Part shown: piece after piece, positions 52,401 to 54,930 of the stretch
How positions within the stretch are numbered: position 1 is the first letter of the stretch
How the letters are laid out: each line of letters begins with the position of its first letter
NCBI RefSeq assembly: GCF_000002075.1
Contig: NW_004797289.1
Span: 451,153 to 515,152 of the forward strand
Direction: 5' to 3'
Length of the DNA stretch: 64,000 nucleotides
From: Aplysia californica
Lineage: Eukaryota > Mollusca > Gastropoda > Aplysiida > Aplysiidae
Translations under genes and position numbers: made by a program
Notes under the pieces: generated by a model
What the model saw: only the letters and a program-made list of their open reading frames with translations
What the model was told of the DNA's origin: nothing
The model's database searches: none

Positions 52401-52646
52401 AAACTCTGTTAAGGAACTACTATCAATGTTGCTATCATACAGTCTACCATGTACATAGTGAAGACAAACATGATGAAAAATGCAAATAGTGAACATATTT
52501 TCTGGTCCGATTTTTTAAAAGATATTCTTTGTATTTAAAATGTGCTCCTAACAAAAAAAAAGGGGGCATCAGCAAGGCTAAATCTAATTAAACTTAACCC
52601 AAATTCAATTTACTGAAGTAGTTTGGGAGAGAGAGTGAAAGAGAGT

Positions 52647-52704
<58 letters not shown>

Positions 52705-53289
52705 AGAAAGAGAGTTTCCTTAATATCGTTATTCTTGTTGTTTTTATTTCCGTGTGTATTATTATTGTCTTTTTAAAATTTCTGTGTGTATTGTTATTGT
52801 TGTTTTATTTACGTATCATTATTGTTGATTTTTTTTTTGTGTATGTATTATTATTGTTGTTTTATTTCCGTGCTTATTATTATTGTTGTTGTTTTTATTT
52901 ACATATTGTTATCCTTTTTGCTTTTATTTCTGTATGTATTGCTATTGTTCCTGTTTTTATTTCCAGGTGAGGTGACCAGCAGTGTCAGCGCCGAGCAGTA
53001 TGACAACGTGGAAGTGCCGCGTGCAAGTGCGTCCAGTAATAGTGAGCCAATCTACGAGCTTTCCTCCAGAGTCCAGTACCAGGGACAGGAGAACGTGTAT
53101 GTCGAACCGACCGAAAGCAGCATGGATGAGCCACCAGAATACGAGTTTGTGTCTCCCGCCAACAATTCCTCAACAATGTACGACAACTACCCTCCTCCAC
53201 CTCCATATGAGAACCTTCAAAATCTCATTCCAATGCTGCCCACTCGTACCAGAGGCCACACTCGCAGAGGTCGTCTTGGTCCCCTCTAA
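3711..53289 (+). CDS. multi-CUB single-pass transmembrane protein with PPxY tail (5' partial, 16 exons)
   Basis: The gene is assembled from 16 exons with GT-AG borders whose phases match at every join, giving 773 residues to a TAA stop at 53287-53289. The start codon and signal peptide lie upstream of the window. Residues 1 to about 518 form CUB-like modules, judged by paired Cys, NCTW, FCG-type and terminal hydrophobic strands; potential N-glycosylation sites such as NIS, NAS, NCT and NGS are frequent. A membrane span lies at about 535-559, followed by KKRK, so the N-terminal part is outside the cell. The tail (560-773) has PPxY motifs with Tyr at 605, 651, 725 and 747, LPxY at 620, and YxN motifs at 678, 738 and 747. 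Known biology: PPxY binds WW domains (Nedd4 and YAP types) and phospho-YxN binds Grb2-type SH2 domains. A receptor or adhesion role is inference. I know no named orthologue. Confidence 0.85.
4121..4287 (+). repeat. SINE copy A (LINE-tailed family)
   Basis: This dispersed repeat starts near GGGTGATTGGCAGGTGCTC, has a TC-rich middle, a TTGTAACACCTCTAATC block and the tail GTTGCAAGTGCCGTAAAAC. The same order is seen at 21745, 44812, 53987 and 57739. The tail resembles the 3' end of the LINE at 16618-16671. No clear pol III boxes were proven. Confidence 0.75.
4321..4380 (+). pseudogene. relic duplicate of the 3' end of exon A
   Basis: The bases read [10 protein letters not shown] followed by a GTAGGA donor-like site, closely matching [10 protein letters not shown] plus donor and early intron at 3848-3900. 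It has no good polypyrimidine acceptor, so it is probably a dead intragenic duplication. A SINE lies between the two copies. Confidence 0.6.
4482..5532. mobile_element. TTAA-bounded non-autonomous DNA element 1
   Basis: The ends are exact inverted repeats, TTAACTCATTCGCTAC and GTAGCGAATGAGTTAA, with TTAA at both borders. The inside is AT-rich with no coding sequence. TTAA target duplication is the mark of piggyBac-type transposition; the assignment rests only on the ends. Confidence 0.75.
5533..6052. other. intron sequence, nothing recognised
   Basis: AT-rich and T-rich intron leading into the acceptor at 6051-6052. A short AT run lies near 5969-5980. Confidence 0.4.
6053..6164 (+). CDS. exon B, CUB module
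   Basis: Acceptor TTTTCAG, donor GTAAGA. It encodes residues 57-92, starting [12 protein letters not shown] and ending VVTVLLNR. Two leading bases complete Gly56 and two trailing bases start Arg93. A 14.6-kb intron with the LINE dimer follows; the phase still joins exactly to exon C. Confidence 0.85.
6640..7088 (+). mobile_element. GTGAGGC-family MITE copy 1
   Basis: A diverged copy of the element best seen at 39214-39649. The left end TGTCACAACTTGGTGGTATC and the right end, in the sense ...GATTTCACTACAATACCTCAC, are degraded inverted repeats; the internal GGGCATGTAGAG and GTCGAGATA blocks match. Confidence 0.75.
7467..7478 (+). repeat. target-site duplication, left side of LINE dimer
   Basis: TAAATTTCACCC here matches 16670-16681 exactly. 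The two copies flank the LINE pair as a whole. The first TAAA might belong to the LINE tail on the right side, leaving eight independent bases. Confidence 0.65.
7857..9097. mobile_element. hAT-like non-autonomous element with tripled 3' end
   Basis: The ends CAGGGTTGGTGATT and AATCAACCCAACCCTG are inverted repeats, flanked by a perfect 8-bp duplication GTGGCACG (7849-7856 and 9098-9105). Eight-base duplications and CAGGG ends are hAT features. The right part is a tandem array of three units (about 8290-8567, 8568-8827, 8828-9097), each ending in the terminal sequence. It contains an AT run (8083-8114) and GT/GC runs (8229-8254). It has no coding sequence and is younger than the LINE it interrupts. 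Confidence 0.85.
9295..10788 (+). pseudogene. LINE ORF1 (gag-like), copy 1, frameshifted
   Basis: The protein starts [10 protein letters not shown] and is the counterpart of the 493-residue ORF1 at 11388. The first part is open to about 10218 in one frame; the zinc-knuckle end, the proline-rich region and the last third need two frame changes, first near 10005 where CPRCGK continues out of frame. The first CCHC knuckle ([14 protein letters not shown]) is intact. The TAA stop overlaps the ORF2 ATG (TAATG) as in copy 2. Confidence 0.85.
10837..10843 (+). promoter_or_regulatory. TATA-like box in LINE leader
   Basis: TATAAAT lies 21 bases inside the element and at the same offset in copy 1 (7502-7508). 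The surrounding leader is conserved in both copies. Whether it drives transcription is not shown; a start about 30 bases downstream would leave it out of the RNA. Confidence 0.35.
11388..12869 (+). CDS. LINE ORF1, gag-like zinc-knuckle protein
   Basis: This is an intact reading frame of 493 residues beginning [10 protein letters not shown]. In I-type LINEs ORF1 binds the element RNA to form the retrotransposition particle. The middle (about 60-205) is the conserved domain with [12 protein letters not shown], ending [13 protein letters not shown]. Three CCHC knuckles follow at residues 211-224, 230-243 and 249-263. The C-terminal third is rich in Ser and Pro with a serine run, probably disordered. 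The TAA stop shares its last A with the ORF2 start (TAATG), a design for stop-and-restart translation. The start was chosen because it is the first ATG and matches copy 1. Confidence 0.9.
   Translation: MDSKNQKDPSPAPNVKKSRLPEAGAAAEPSKQTTKGKRTFTTASALPPLRELPRQPYLTIRSTDAQKTMTDLNVFKIGDALRQVLGYIPTNVQKLSSGALLIKCASDNELAGLEKITTFGGVPCVSERHQKFNQSKGVVRSHELKGCSNQDIVDNCEGVVEARRITIRRGESTLETNTIILTFDSCRPPATVRASYLVLDVRPYVPNPLRCFQCQKFGHSQSRCRRAAVCPRCGKTGHPEKECKASPCCPNCQGQHTAFSKDCPTWIQERAIQEYKARNGCSFQEARKAVCPPGMTPVPGRSYASVLRPVTKSTSASTVDPPEPAVNKKLTAKHKKVPPKTVVPTFQVPLTNRFGVLGENGMDSSSTPPSPPHPSSITPSSSSSSSSSSSTSQPISLMEIEVLPPPSPQPPLSAPPPSTPPLPPLPTEDDISDPPPRPDPGKGGVCHSSKSPTRPPSNPGRQPRKHSASPVRRSQSASSKPGPKCSKSKSKNS
12869..14056 (+). 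pseudogene. LINE ORF2, endonuclease part
   Basis: The open frame of 395 residues starts [11 protein letters not shown] at the ATG overlapping the ORF1 stop. It is an APE-type endonuclease that would nick the target to prime reverse transcription. Landmarks look intact: [31 protein letters not shown] and DRTDHFPI. The region after about residue 240 is the linker to RT. The frame ends early at 14056 and the RT continues in another frame, so the full ORF2 protein is lost. Confidence 0.85.
14057..14829 (+). pseudogene. LINE ORF2, reverse transcriptase part
   Basis: Continuing frame with [44 protein letters not shown] and [12 protein letters not shown], all RT blocks. Motif A reads FFGLEKAFD where FFDLEKAYD is usual, so the catalytic Asp is Gly. 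The YVDD box reads YVDF with a break. Both changes would kill the polymerase. Confidence 0.85.
14830..16149 (+). pseudogene. LINE ORF2, thumb and RNase H part
   Basis: Several frames cover the region after RT ([26 protein letters not shown], 15087-15422) and an RNase H domain in the frame 15181-16149. RNase H landmarks: [15 protein letters not shown], where TDG is usual, so the first catalytic Asp is Asn; SAEATAI with the Glu; LSDSLS; and [17 protein letters not shown]. RNase H in ORF2 is a mark of the I group. Confidence 0.8.
16215..16460 (+). pseudogene. LINE ORF2 C-terminal zinc-finger part
   Basis: [14 protein letters not shown], then CVRC and VRHILTEC, form the CCHC-type motif often found at the end of I/Jockey-type ORF2 proteins, followed by the stop at 16458-16460. 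It lies in a different frame from the RNase H. Confidence 0.8.
16618..16671 (+). repeat. LINE 3' tail shared with SINEs
   Basis: The block CAAATGACC, GCAGTTGCGAGCGCCGTAAA and a final CTACTAA closely match the tail of the SINE at 53987-54158. It may be the true LINE 3' end recognised by its RT, or a SINE fragment lying at the end of the LINE. Confidence 0.65.
16670..16681 (+). repeat. target-site duplication, right side of LINE dimer
   Basis: TAAATTTCACCC equals 7467-7478. Confidence 0.65.
16684..16760 (+). repeat. 15-bp tandem repeat
   Basis: About five units of GAATGTCACCTTTGT, the last two diverged, lie directly after the LINE insertion. They translate as NVTFV repeats, which I take as chance. 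Confidence 0.85.
16800..18985. other. intron sequence, mostly unrecognised
   Basis: No gene is visible. Two short direct repeats of CCGTGTAACTGGAA lie at 17738-17750 and 17908-17920, a related one at 19641-19653 and an inverted one at 19799-19815, which may mark an unknown repeat. Confidence 0.35.
18986..19510. repeat. GT tract, assembly gap, CA-rich tract
   Basis: A GT microsatellite runs up to 19046, 170 N bases fill 19047-19216, and a CA-rich stretch continues to about 19510. Strand sense of the dinucleotide changes across the gap. All reading frames here are artefacts of low complexity. Confidence 0.95.
19511..20811. other. intron sequence with short-period repeat
   Basis: No gene is visible. 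About 20520-20600 is GT-rich. At 20655-20760 a degenerate TCTTGTCTCA-type repeat occurs. The end is the acceptor of exon C. Confidence 0.4.
20812..20930 (+). CDS. exon C, CUB module end
   Basis: Acceptor TTTTACAG, donor GTAAGT. The first base completes Arg93; residues 94-132 run [12 protein letters not shown] to FSVFE. The stretch [10 protein letters not shown] looks like the last strand of a CUB fold. The last base starts Val133. Confidence 0.85.
20931..21744. other. intron, nothing recognised
   Basis: No repeat family or gene is recognised here apart from a short G run near 21383. Confidence 0.35.
21745..21916 (+). repeat. SINE copy B
   Basis: Same block order as the SINE at 4121: GGTTGGTGGGTGCTC, TC-rich middle, TTGTAACACCTCTAAT, GTTGCAAGTGC tail, then CTTACTAAAA. 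A CT microsatellite follows (about 21938-22020). Confidence 0.75.
22060..22500. repeat. imperfect hairpin repeat
   Basis: The arm at about 22078-22205 and the arm at about 22355-22485 are inverted copies: GAGTCTGAAACGGACATCAG against the complement of CTGTCTGTTTCAAATC-type sequence, with matching internal blocks. A third related copy lies at 47830-48000. It may be a foldback-type element. Confidence 0.6.
22764..22820 (+). repeat. SINE 5' fragment
   Basis: GTGGGTGATTGGTAGATC and GGTTTGCTCCTTCTT match the start of the LINE-tailed SINE; the tail is missing. Similar weaker starts occur near 23008 and 34050. Confidence 0.5.
23221..23391 (+). CDS. exon D, CUB-like module
   Basis: Acceptor CTCCTCAG, donor GTAAGA. 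Residues 134-189 run [11 protein letters not shown] to EIVHSFP, with [10 protein letters not shown] and [10 protein letters not shown] as likely CUB beta strands. It has no Cys, so this module is a degenerate one. Two leading bases complete Val133; the last base starts Arg190. Confidence 0.85.
23392..24490. other. intron, nothing recognised
   Basis: The first 140 bases hold three partly repeated AAGTAAGAAAAT-type stretches copying the exon D donor region (23391, 23438 and 23526). No gene or known repeat is seen beyond that. Confidence 0.4.
24493..24716. mobile_element. TTAA-bounded MITE 2
   Basis: TTAACTCATTGAGGCCGTG at the left and CGTTCTCAAAGAGTTAA at the right form inverted ends, with TTAA borders and 224 bases in all. 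The sequence inside is unlike the element at 4482. Confidence 0.65.
24740..24821 (+). CDS. exon E, start of next CUB module
   Basis: Acceptor CTTCACAG, donor GTTAGT. Residues 191-216 read [11 protein letters not shown] to PNFFP. A Cys followed by a PNFFP-type turn is typical of a CUB N-terminus. Two bases complete Arg190 and two start Arg217. Confidence 0.8.
24848..24950 (+). repeat. GT-rich simple repeat
   Basis: Imperfect GT tract in the intron after exon E. Confidence 0.8.
24971..25180 (-). repeat. tRNA-type SINE family, copy 1
   Basis: Matches 48056-48265 block by block (TGTCAGGGC, GCTGAG.GGGAT, CATCCCAG, GACACTTGATA, TCCT.TGCGATGG). On the minus strand the end carries degraded tRNA-like A and B boxes, clearer in the other copy. 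Confidence 0.65.
25183..25480 (+). repeat. GT tract followed by long GA tract
   Basis: GT-rich at 25183-25300, then almost pure GA from about 25335 to 25475. Long purine tracts can form unusual DNA structures; here they sit in an intron. Confidence 0.9.
25856..25983 (+). CDS. exon F, CUB module middle
   Basis: Acceptor GCCACAG, donor GTACTG chosen because it keeps phase with exon G. Residues 218-259 read [12 protein letters not shown] to TLPLL; NCTW and [10 protein letters not shown] are strong CUB features. The first base completes Arg217, the last starts Gly260. Confidence 0.75.
25984..27280. other. intron, mostly simple sequence
   Basis: CTC/CTT-rich pyrimidine tract at about 26010-26215, C tracts near 26637-26673, the rest unrecognised. 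No gene is visible. Confidence 0.4.
27281..27450. repeat. unidentified GC-rich block between CA tracts
   Basis: This short island is much richer in G and C than its surroundings and lies between two CA-rich stretches. It contains the palindromic arms ACCCTTG and CAAGGGT (27296-27316). The family is unknown; a diverged SINE or LINE leader is possible. Confidence 0.35.
27495..28964 (+). mobile_element. hAT-like non-autonomous element, + copy
   Basis: The ends CAGAGATGCCAACCA and TGGTTGGCATCTCTG are exact inverted repeats. Both flanks hold CATACA, but in CA-rich DNA, so the target duplication is uncertain. There is no transposase. The inside matches 37190-38240 in inverse orientation, for example around GTTACCACCGAGAAGTTTGC and the block near AGTATAGGACT. 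Confidence 0.75.
29049..29139 (+). CDS. exon G, CUB module end
   Basis: Acceptor CTCTCAG, donor GTAAGT. Residues 261-289 read [12 protein letters not shown] to PAEELF; two bases complete Gly260 and two start Gly290. The Cys and following strands fit the junction between two CUB modules. Confidence 0.75.
29242..29384. mobile_element. TTAA-bounded MITE 3
   Basis: TTAACACTTTGCCGTCACA and TTGTGATGGCAAAGTGTTAA are inverted ends with TTAA borders, only 143 bases long. It has no coding capacity. Confidence 0.7.
29385..30308. other. intron, nothing recognised
   Basis: No gene seen. A single TTAACCCTATTCACCCTGCG near 29557 resembles one end of a TTAA element, but no partner was found. Confidence 0.3.
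30309..30940. mobile_element. TTAA-bounded element 4
   Basis: TTAACTCTTTTCCTACCAGG and CGTGGTAGGGAAAGTGTTAA are inverted ends with TTAA borders. The 632-base inside is non-coding and unlike the other three TTAA elements. Confidence 0.7.
31165..31289 (+). CDS. exon H, CUB module start
   Basis: Acceptor TCCACAG, donor GTAAGT. Residues 291-331 read [11 protein letters not shown] to ENYFTIIG, a clear CUB first half with two Cys about 30 apart. The first base completes Gly290, the last starts Val332. Confidence 0.85.
31723..31884 (+). CDS. exon I, CUB module second half
   Basis: Acceptor GAAAACAG, donor GTAGGT. Residues 333-385 read [15 protein letters not shown] to [24 protein letters not shown] and LDIVYSI match the usual CUB C-terminal half (FCG block, hydrophobic strand, closing F/Y strand). 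Phase joins exactly with exon H and exon J. Confidence 0.9.
32127..32512 (-). repeat. SINE with CCTTGAGCAAGACA core, plus pogo-like end
   Basis: On the minus strand the stretch holds GTGTCCTTGAGCAAGACAC, a core block seen in Deu/V-type SINEs of many animals, with a tRNA-like region at its 5' side (GTGGCTAAGTGAGCAG near 32495-32480). A short pogo-like end TACAGTCGATCCTGC lies at 32126. Confidence 0.5.
32775..33055 (+). repeat. GT-rich microsatellite
   Basis: Long imperfect GT tract with GCAT interruptions. All frames through it are low-complexity artefacts. Confidence 0.9.
33094..33178 (+). CDS. exon J, last CUB module start
   Basis: Acceptor TTCCAG, donor GTGAGA. Residues 387-413 read [11 protein letters not shown] to YPIAHD. 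Two bases complete Val386 and two start Ser414. Confidence 0.8.
33179..34199. other. intron, no gene
   Basis: A tRNA A-box-like TGGTGTAGTGGTTAACAC occurs near 33250-33268 without a B box. The rest is unrecognised, apart from a weak SINE start near 34050. Confidence 0.35.
34200..34354 (+). CDS. exon K, last CUB module middle
   Basis: Acceptor CTTTCAG, donor GTATGC. Residues 415-465 read [11 protein letters not shown] to DTITSE, with [11 protein letters not shown] as a CUB-type strand and a GSC.GD turn. The first base completes Ser414 and the last starts Gly466. Confidence 0.85.
34838..34996 (+). CDS. exon L, last CUB module end
   Basis: Acceptor TTTGCAG, donor GTAGGT. Residues 467-518 read [14 protein letters not shown] to LRDPVQ; the TFCSYG block and FIAYFKL close the CUB fold. 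It joins the membrane exon. Confidence 0.85.
34997..35760. other. intron, nothing recognised
   Basis: T-rich, no gene or known repeat. Confidence 0.35.
35768..38389 (-). mobile_element. nest of hAT-like non-autonomous elements, inverted relative to 27495
   Basis: The outer borders CAGGGTTCTTACC (35771) and GGGAACCG (38381) with imperfect GTATCA flanks suggest one element, and the repeated TTCAAGGAG-TTTTCAAGGA stretches (35795-35820, 38264-38365) lie just inside. Within, the ends near 35937 (GGTGACTGCCA) and 38242 (TGGCAGTCACTCTG) bound a diverged inverted copy of the element at 27495-28964. A third element (36312-37188) sits inside that. No transposase is seen; exact borders are uncertain. 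Confidence 0.6.
36312..37188. mobile_element. element with palindromic 38-bp inverted ends
   Basis: The left end (36312-36349) and right end (37151-37188) are near-exact inverted repeats. Each contains an internal palindrome, TTCGGACTCGAGTCCGAA on the right. The inside is non-coding and it interrupts a hAT-like element. Family unknown. Confidence 0.65.
38543..38735 (+). CDS. exon M, transmembrane exon
   Basis: Acceptor TCTGACAG, donor GTGAGA. Residues 520-582: a Ser/Asp-rich stalk, then a hydrophobic span of about 25 residues from [10 protein letters not shown] to FAWM (535-559) and the basic stop-transfer KKRK. It ends VSVTMN. This exon sets the topology: CUB modules outside, tail inside. 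Confidence 0.9.
38736..39213. other. intron with short repeated unit
   Basis: At about 38735-38935 a unit of roughly 40 bases (GAGAGTCTATAGA, TTTCTTGAATGTAACCT) recurs about five times, seeded from the exon M donor region. Confidence 0.7.
39214..39649 (+). mobile_element. GTGAGGC-family MITE, best copy
   Basis: The ends are 25-bp perfect inverted repeats starting GTGAGGCAGCGTGGTGGAAT; the 436-base element is non-coding. ATAT flanks both sides. Diverged relatives lie at 6640, 48739, 55889, 58531 and 59130, with a fragment near 56640. Superfamily unknown. Confidence 0.85.
39790..42650 (-). pseudogene. decayed transposase-like gene of unknown family
   Basis: Minus-strand frames in order from 42652 to 39791 give a protein-like series: a Cys-rich N-terminal part ([27 protein letters not shown]), a middle block with [21 protein letters not shown], and a C-terminal block with [23 protein letters not shown] and CPTCLQQRK. 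The pattern recalls a group of uncharacterised, repeated invertebrate proteins that I take to be transposon-derived. It is spread over several frames and is not functional. I saw no terminal repeats, and the superfamily is not identified. Confidence 0.55.
42935..43200 (-). pseudogene. 3' fragment of an RTE/Jockey-type LINE
   Basis: Minus-strand frame 43198-42983 reads [21 protein letters not shown], then [21 protein letters not shown], a C2H2-like motif (usually SRIGL.SH) that ends many non-LTR retrotransposon proteins. The 3' border has CTTCGGCAACGAAGGACTACC-like sequence on the minus strand near 42940-42965. The element is 5'-truncated. Confidence 0.7.
43270..43633. other. intron, nothing recognised
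   Basis: A moderately GC-rich stretch near 43370-43500 with no gene or repeat I can name. Confidence 0.3.
43635..43940 (+). mobile_element. pogo/Tigger-like element end, + copy
   Basis: It begins TACAGTCAAACCTGGG, the TA-CAGT start of pogo/Tigger-like elements. The inside matches 54480-54930 in inverse orientation (AAAAGTGGCCGTATAAGACA, CGACGCTTCTGTCG, CAGTGACCAGTCA). The far end is missing. Confidence 0.65.
44041..44105 (+). repeat. SINE tail fragment
   Basis: TTGGCACTTATATGAC and GTAAAACACTGACTAAAA match the 3' part of the LINE-tailed SINE. Confidence 0.45.
44812..44945 (+). repeat. SINE copy C
   Basis: GCTGGTTTGCTCCTTCTT, TTGTAACACCTCTATATGACC and GTTGCAAGTGCCGTAAAAC are in family order. 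Confidence 0.75.
45050..45217 (+). CDS. exon N, cytoplasmic tail with PPPY and LPPY
   Basis: Acceptor TTTTCAG, donor GTCAGA. Residues 584-638 include [18 protein letters not shown] (PPxY, Tyr605), [11 protein letters not shown] (LPxY, Tyr620) and end QRQDSPP. The first base completes Arg583 and the last two start Ser639. The Pro/Tyr-rich tail is a docking region. Confidence 0.9.
45218..45590. other. intron, nothing recognised
   Basis: No gene or repeat named; a CT run lies just before the LINE at 45585. Confidence 0.35.
45600..47830 (-). mobile_element. 5'-truncated I/Jockey-type LINE
   Basis: Minus-strand frames in order: RT fingers (47830-47498, [36 protein letters not shown]), the region after RT (47268-46801, [33 protein letters not shown]), RNase H-like remains about 46320-46060, and a C-terminal part (45872-45615) with [15 protein letters not shown]. 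It is a different LINE from the one at 10816. It is broken by frame changes and by a hAT-like MITE at 46327-46564. Confidence 0.8.
46327..46564. mobile_element. hAT-like MITE in LINE
   Basis: CAGGGATGTAAA at the left and TTTACATCCCTG at the right are inverted repeats, with GCTACA repeated at both flanks. It is 238 bases with no coding. It inserted into the minus-strand LINE, so it is younger. Confidence 0.8.
47830..48005. repeat. hairpin-repeat family copy
   Basis: Matches the arm at 22355-22500: TATAGAACTTGAACAGAT, AGACCAGGATA, TTTTTGAGAATGTCCAAGTAGAGAAATGAGTGG (key blocks only) and GTCTGTTTCAGATAGG. Confidence 0.6.
48056..48265 (-). repeat. tRNA-derived SINE, copy 2
   Basis: Read on the minus strand it starts TGGTGTTGCAGTTAGGCAC, an A-box-like block, and later has ATTCGATTCCC, a B-box-like block, about 30-40 bases apart, as in a tRNA gene. 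A conserved body follows. It matches 24971-25180 and more weakly 57110-57295. Confidence 0.75.
48739..49150 (+). mobile_element. GTGAGGC-family MITE copy 3
   Basis: Diverged ends (GTTGCAACACGCGGGAATTA; TGATTTTACCACGATGCAAT) and the family blocks TTCAAGTTGAGATATTTG and GGGGGTCGCCTGGTGTCAG. It lies just upstream of exon O. Confidence 0.75.
49224..49306 (+). CDS. exon O, cytoplasmic tail with PPPY
   Basis: Acceptor CTCAATAG, donor GTGTGT. Residues 640-666 read [16 protein letters not shown] to NPNQG, with one PPxY (Tyr651). The first base completes Ser639, the last starts Gly667. Confidence 0.85.
49512..50266. mobile_element. pogo/Tigger-like non-autonomous element
   Basis: The right end, read inward, is TACAGTATAATCCACTTATA and the left holds TACAG, an extra GTTCTG, then TATAATCCGGTTAT; both continue into TTGACA. 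TA borders fit pogo/Tigger. Non-coding. Confidence 0.6.
50335..52060 (+). mobile_element. decayed RTE/CR1-type LINE fragment
   Basis: Readable pieces: RT around 50350-50650 ([30 protein letters not shown], then FANDQ-like remains of the YxDD box), VQEFKYLGN near 51500, and the C-terminal block at 51739-51990 with [15 protein letters not shown]. Many breaks; both ends are truncated. It is split by a hAT-like element at 50700-51411. Confidence 0.75.
50700..51411. mobile_element. hAT-like non-autonomous element in LINE
   Basis: The ends TAGAGTTGGG and CCCAACTCTA are inverted repeats. The flanks GAATGAGC (50692-50699) and GAATTAGC (51412-51419) form an 8-base duplication with one mismatch. The inside is GC-richer with CCGCTCG and GTCCGC motifs and short inverted repeats near 50870-50905. 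Non-coding. Confidence 0.8.
52061..52620. other. intron, nothing recognised
   Basis: No gene or known repeat between the LINE fragment and the GA tract. Confidence 0.35.
52625..52705 (+). repeat. GA microsatellite
   Basis: Nearly pure GA tract, followed to 52960 by a TTATTATTGTTG-type T-rich stretch that acts as a long pyrimidine-rich lead-in to exon P. Confidence 0.9.
52967..53289 (+). CDS. exon P, last coding exon with PPEY, PPPY and YxN motifs
   Basis: Acceptor TTTCCAG. Two bases complete Gly667 and residues 668-773 end RRGRLGPL before TAA. Motifs: AEQYDNVEV (Tyr678), PIYELS (Tyr696), NVYVEP (Tyr711), EPPEYEF (PPxY, Tyr725), MYDNYPP (Tyr738) and [10 protein letters not shown] (PPxY and YxN on the same Tyr747). 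The C-terminus is basic. The frame upstream of 52967 is T-rich intron and not coding. Confidence 0.9.
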
Positions 53290-53986
53290 TATCCTGGTGC
53301 TTCCTCGGGACGCAGAACTTTAGAGCCCAATCTTGTAATTATGATTTTCACTTGGTTGTGCTGTACTTTCCAAGGTAGAAGTAAAGTGTATGTGTGTGTG
53401 CCTGGTGAAAGGTACAAAATGATGCATTTGGAAGAATCCCATTTTTTTTTGCATTTTCATGTAAAGGGATCATTTCTGAACAATATGCTTTTTGAATTTG
53501 TAAGATATCTTGAGTAGTTATTGAGATAATGGTGATTTTGTAAGGCAGGGTATGGAAACAAAGTTTTGAGAAGAACGGCTTCAAAGTTTCCCCTTTGTTT
53601 CTGCTTCATATAGATAGAGGACCTGACAACACATTCGCTACTCACAAACCAACTTTATAAAGCTGCTAAGATAAAAGAACAGCTTCAAAATGTTTATATT
53701 ACGTCTTCAAAACAAATTCGCCACCACCTTGAGCACAAATTTTCAAGAAATTAGATCTAGGTTTGCGCAGGGAAGAAATATGCGATACAACTTGCTCTCC
53801 AAAAAACTGAAAGGGTGTGGATGCGCAAAGCTTCACTTTGTTTACGCGTTCCACATATTCATGCGCAGTCCTCGCCACTAGAGAGGGGAGAGAATGACCT
53901 AAATTTTGGTATGCATTGTGATTGGGTCGACTTTATGAATGGGCAAAAGAAACCATCTGCGGTATGTACTCGGAAAACCAATTTTG
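53290..53986 (+). other. probable 3' UTR or downstream sequence
   Basis: This follows the stop codon. No clear AATAAA with a cleavage context stands out, so the transcript end is not placed. No other gene is seen. Confidence 0.4.
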
Positions 53987-54158
53987 TGGGTGGCTGGCGG
54001 GTGCTCTAATGTGGTTCGCTTCTTCTTCCCTATCAAACATCTATCATCCTTATCTCCCCTTCTTCTTTTTTATGTTTGTTACCCTCTTGTAACACCTCTA
54101 ATCTTCTGGCGTTCAAATGACCTTATGCAGTTGCGAGCGCCGTAAAACCTCTACTAAA
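53987..54158 (+). repeat. SINE copy D, best tail match to LINE
   Basis: Starts GTGGGTGGCTGGCGGGTGCTC, has GTGGTTCGCTTC (B-box-like), TTGTAACACCTCTAATC and ends GCAGTTGCGAGCGCCGTAAA plus CCTCTACTAAAT. The tail is almost the same as 16618-16671. Confidence 0.8.
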
Positions 54159-54469
54159 TCTAAAAACAAATTTTCTCACACAGTTTTTGGGATTATGGAG
54201 TATACCTCGTGTTATAAAACATCTTTAAAAATGTATTTTAAAGCAAAATTAAACTCAAGTCCTTGTAAATATCGATATATTGATTGCTTAAGAATCCATT
54301 TTTAATGGAACTTAGTTTTTGTCAAAAATTCTATTTTTGACCTTCAAAGCCTGATATCTCAGTTCGAACAAATGCGTGTTTTGGTACCTTTCCCAAGGCA
54401 CGCTCACATATTCCCCCCCTCCCCTCATGCCTTCACTCATCACAACAATCATAGCTTTCTGTTCTTTTG

Positions 54470-54930
54470 TGCATGAGAGACATGCACAAATCGTGTGAGA
54501 TGACTGGTCACTATTTTATTTACCTAATCTGGAACAAAGTGACAATGGACGATGACTTGAACCTACGACAGAAGCGTCGCTCGCAGAGTGGCGGGGGACC
54601 CAGTGTTTGTTTTACCATTGCACTGAGTCTCCATCGTCTTACATTCGTTATTTTCCCCTTACACAAAATAAACGCTACAACAACAAAAAACAAACCAACA
54701 AAACAGCAACAACAAAAAAAACTCCCTTCTTACACCCTTTCCACCCTCCTTTTTCAAAGTCGCCTTATGGCAGTCCAAAGCCTGAGATCAGCCCCGGTTT
54801 GGACCTCAGAAGCAAATACTTTGCTTTCTTCATTTTGATCGGTCCTGCCTAAGACTGCCACCTGTTTTATACGGCCACTTTTCTCTTTGACAATGGGTGG
54901 CTGTTTTACGCAGGTTAGACTAGTTTATTT
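54470..54930 (-). mobile_element. pogo/Tigger-like element, - copy
   Basis: Inverse of 43635-43940: GACTGGTCACT, CGACAGAAGCGTCGCTCG, TTTTATACGGCCACTTTTCT and the end CGCAGGTTAGACTAG. Non-coding; the other end is not clear. Confidence 0.6.

Noticed and set aside
52786-52966. Hydrophobic N-terminal extension of the last exon's frame
   Set aside because: It is a T-rich intron tract with a clear acceptor at 52965-52966.
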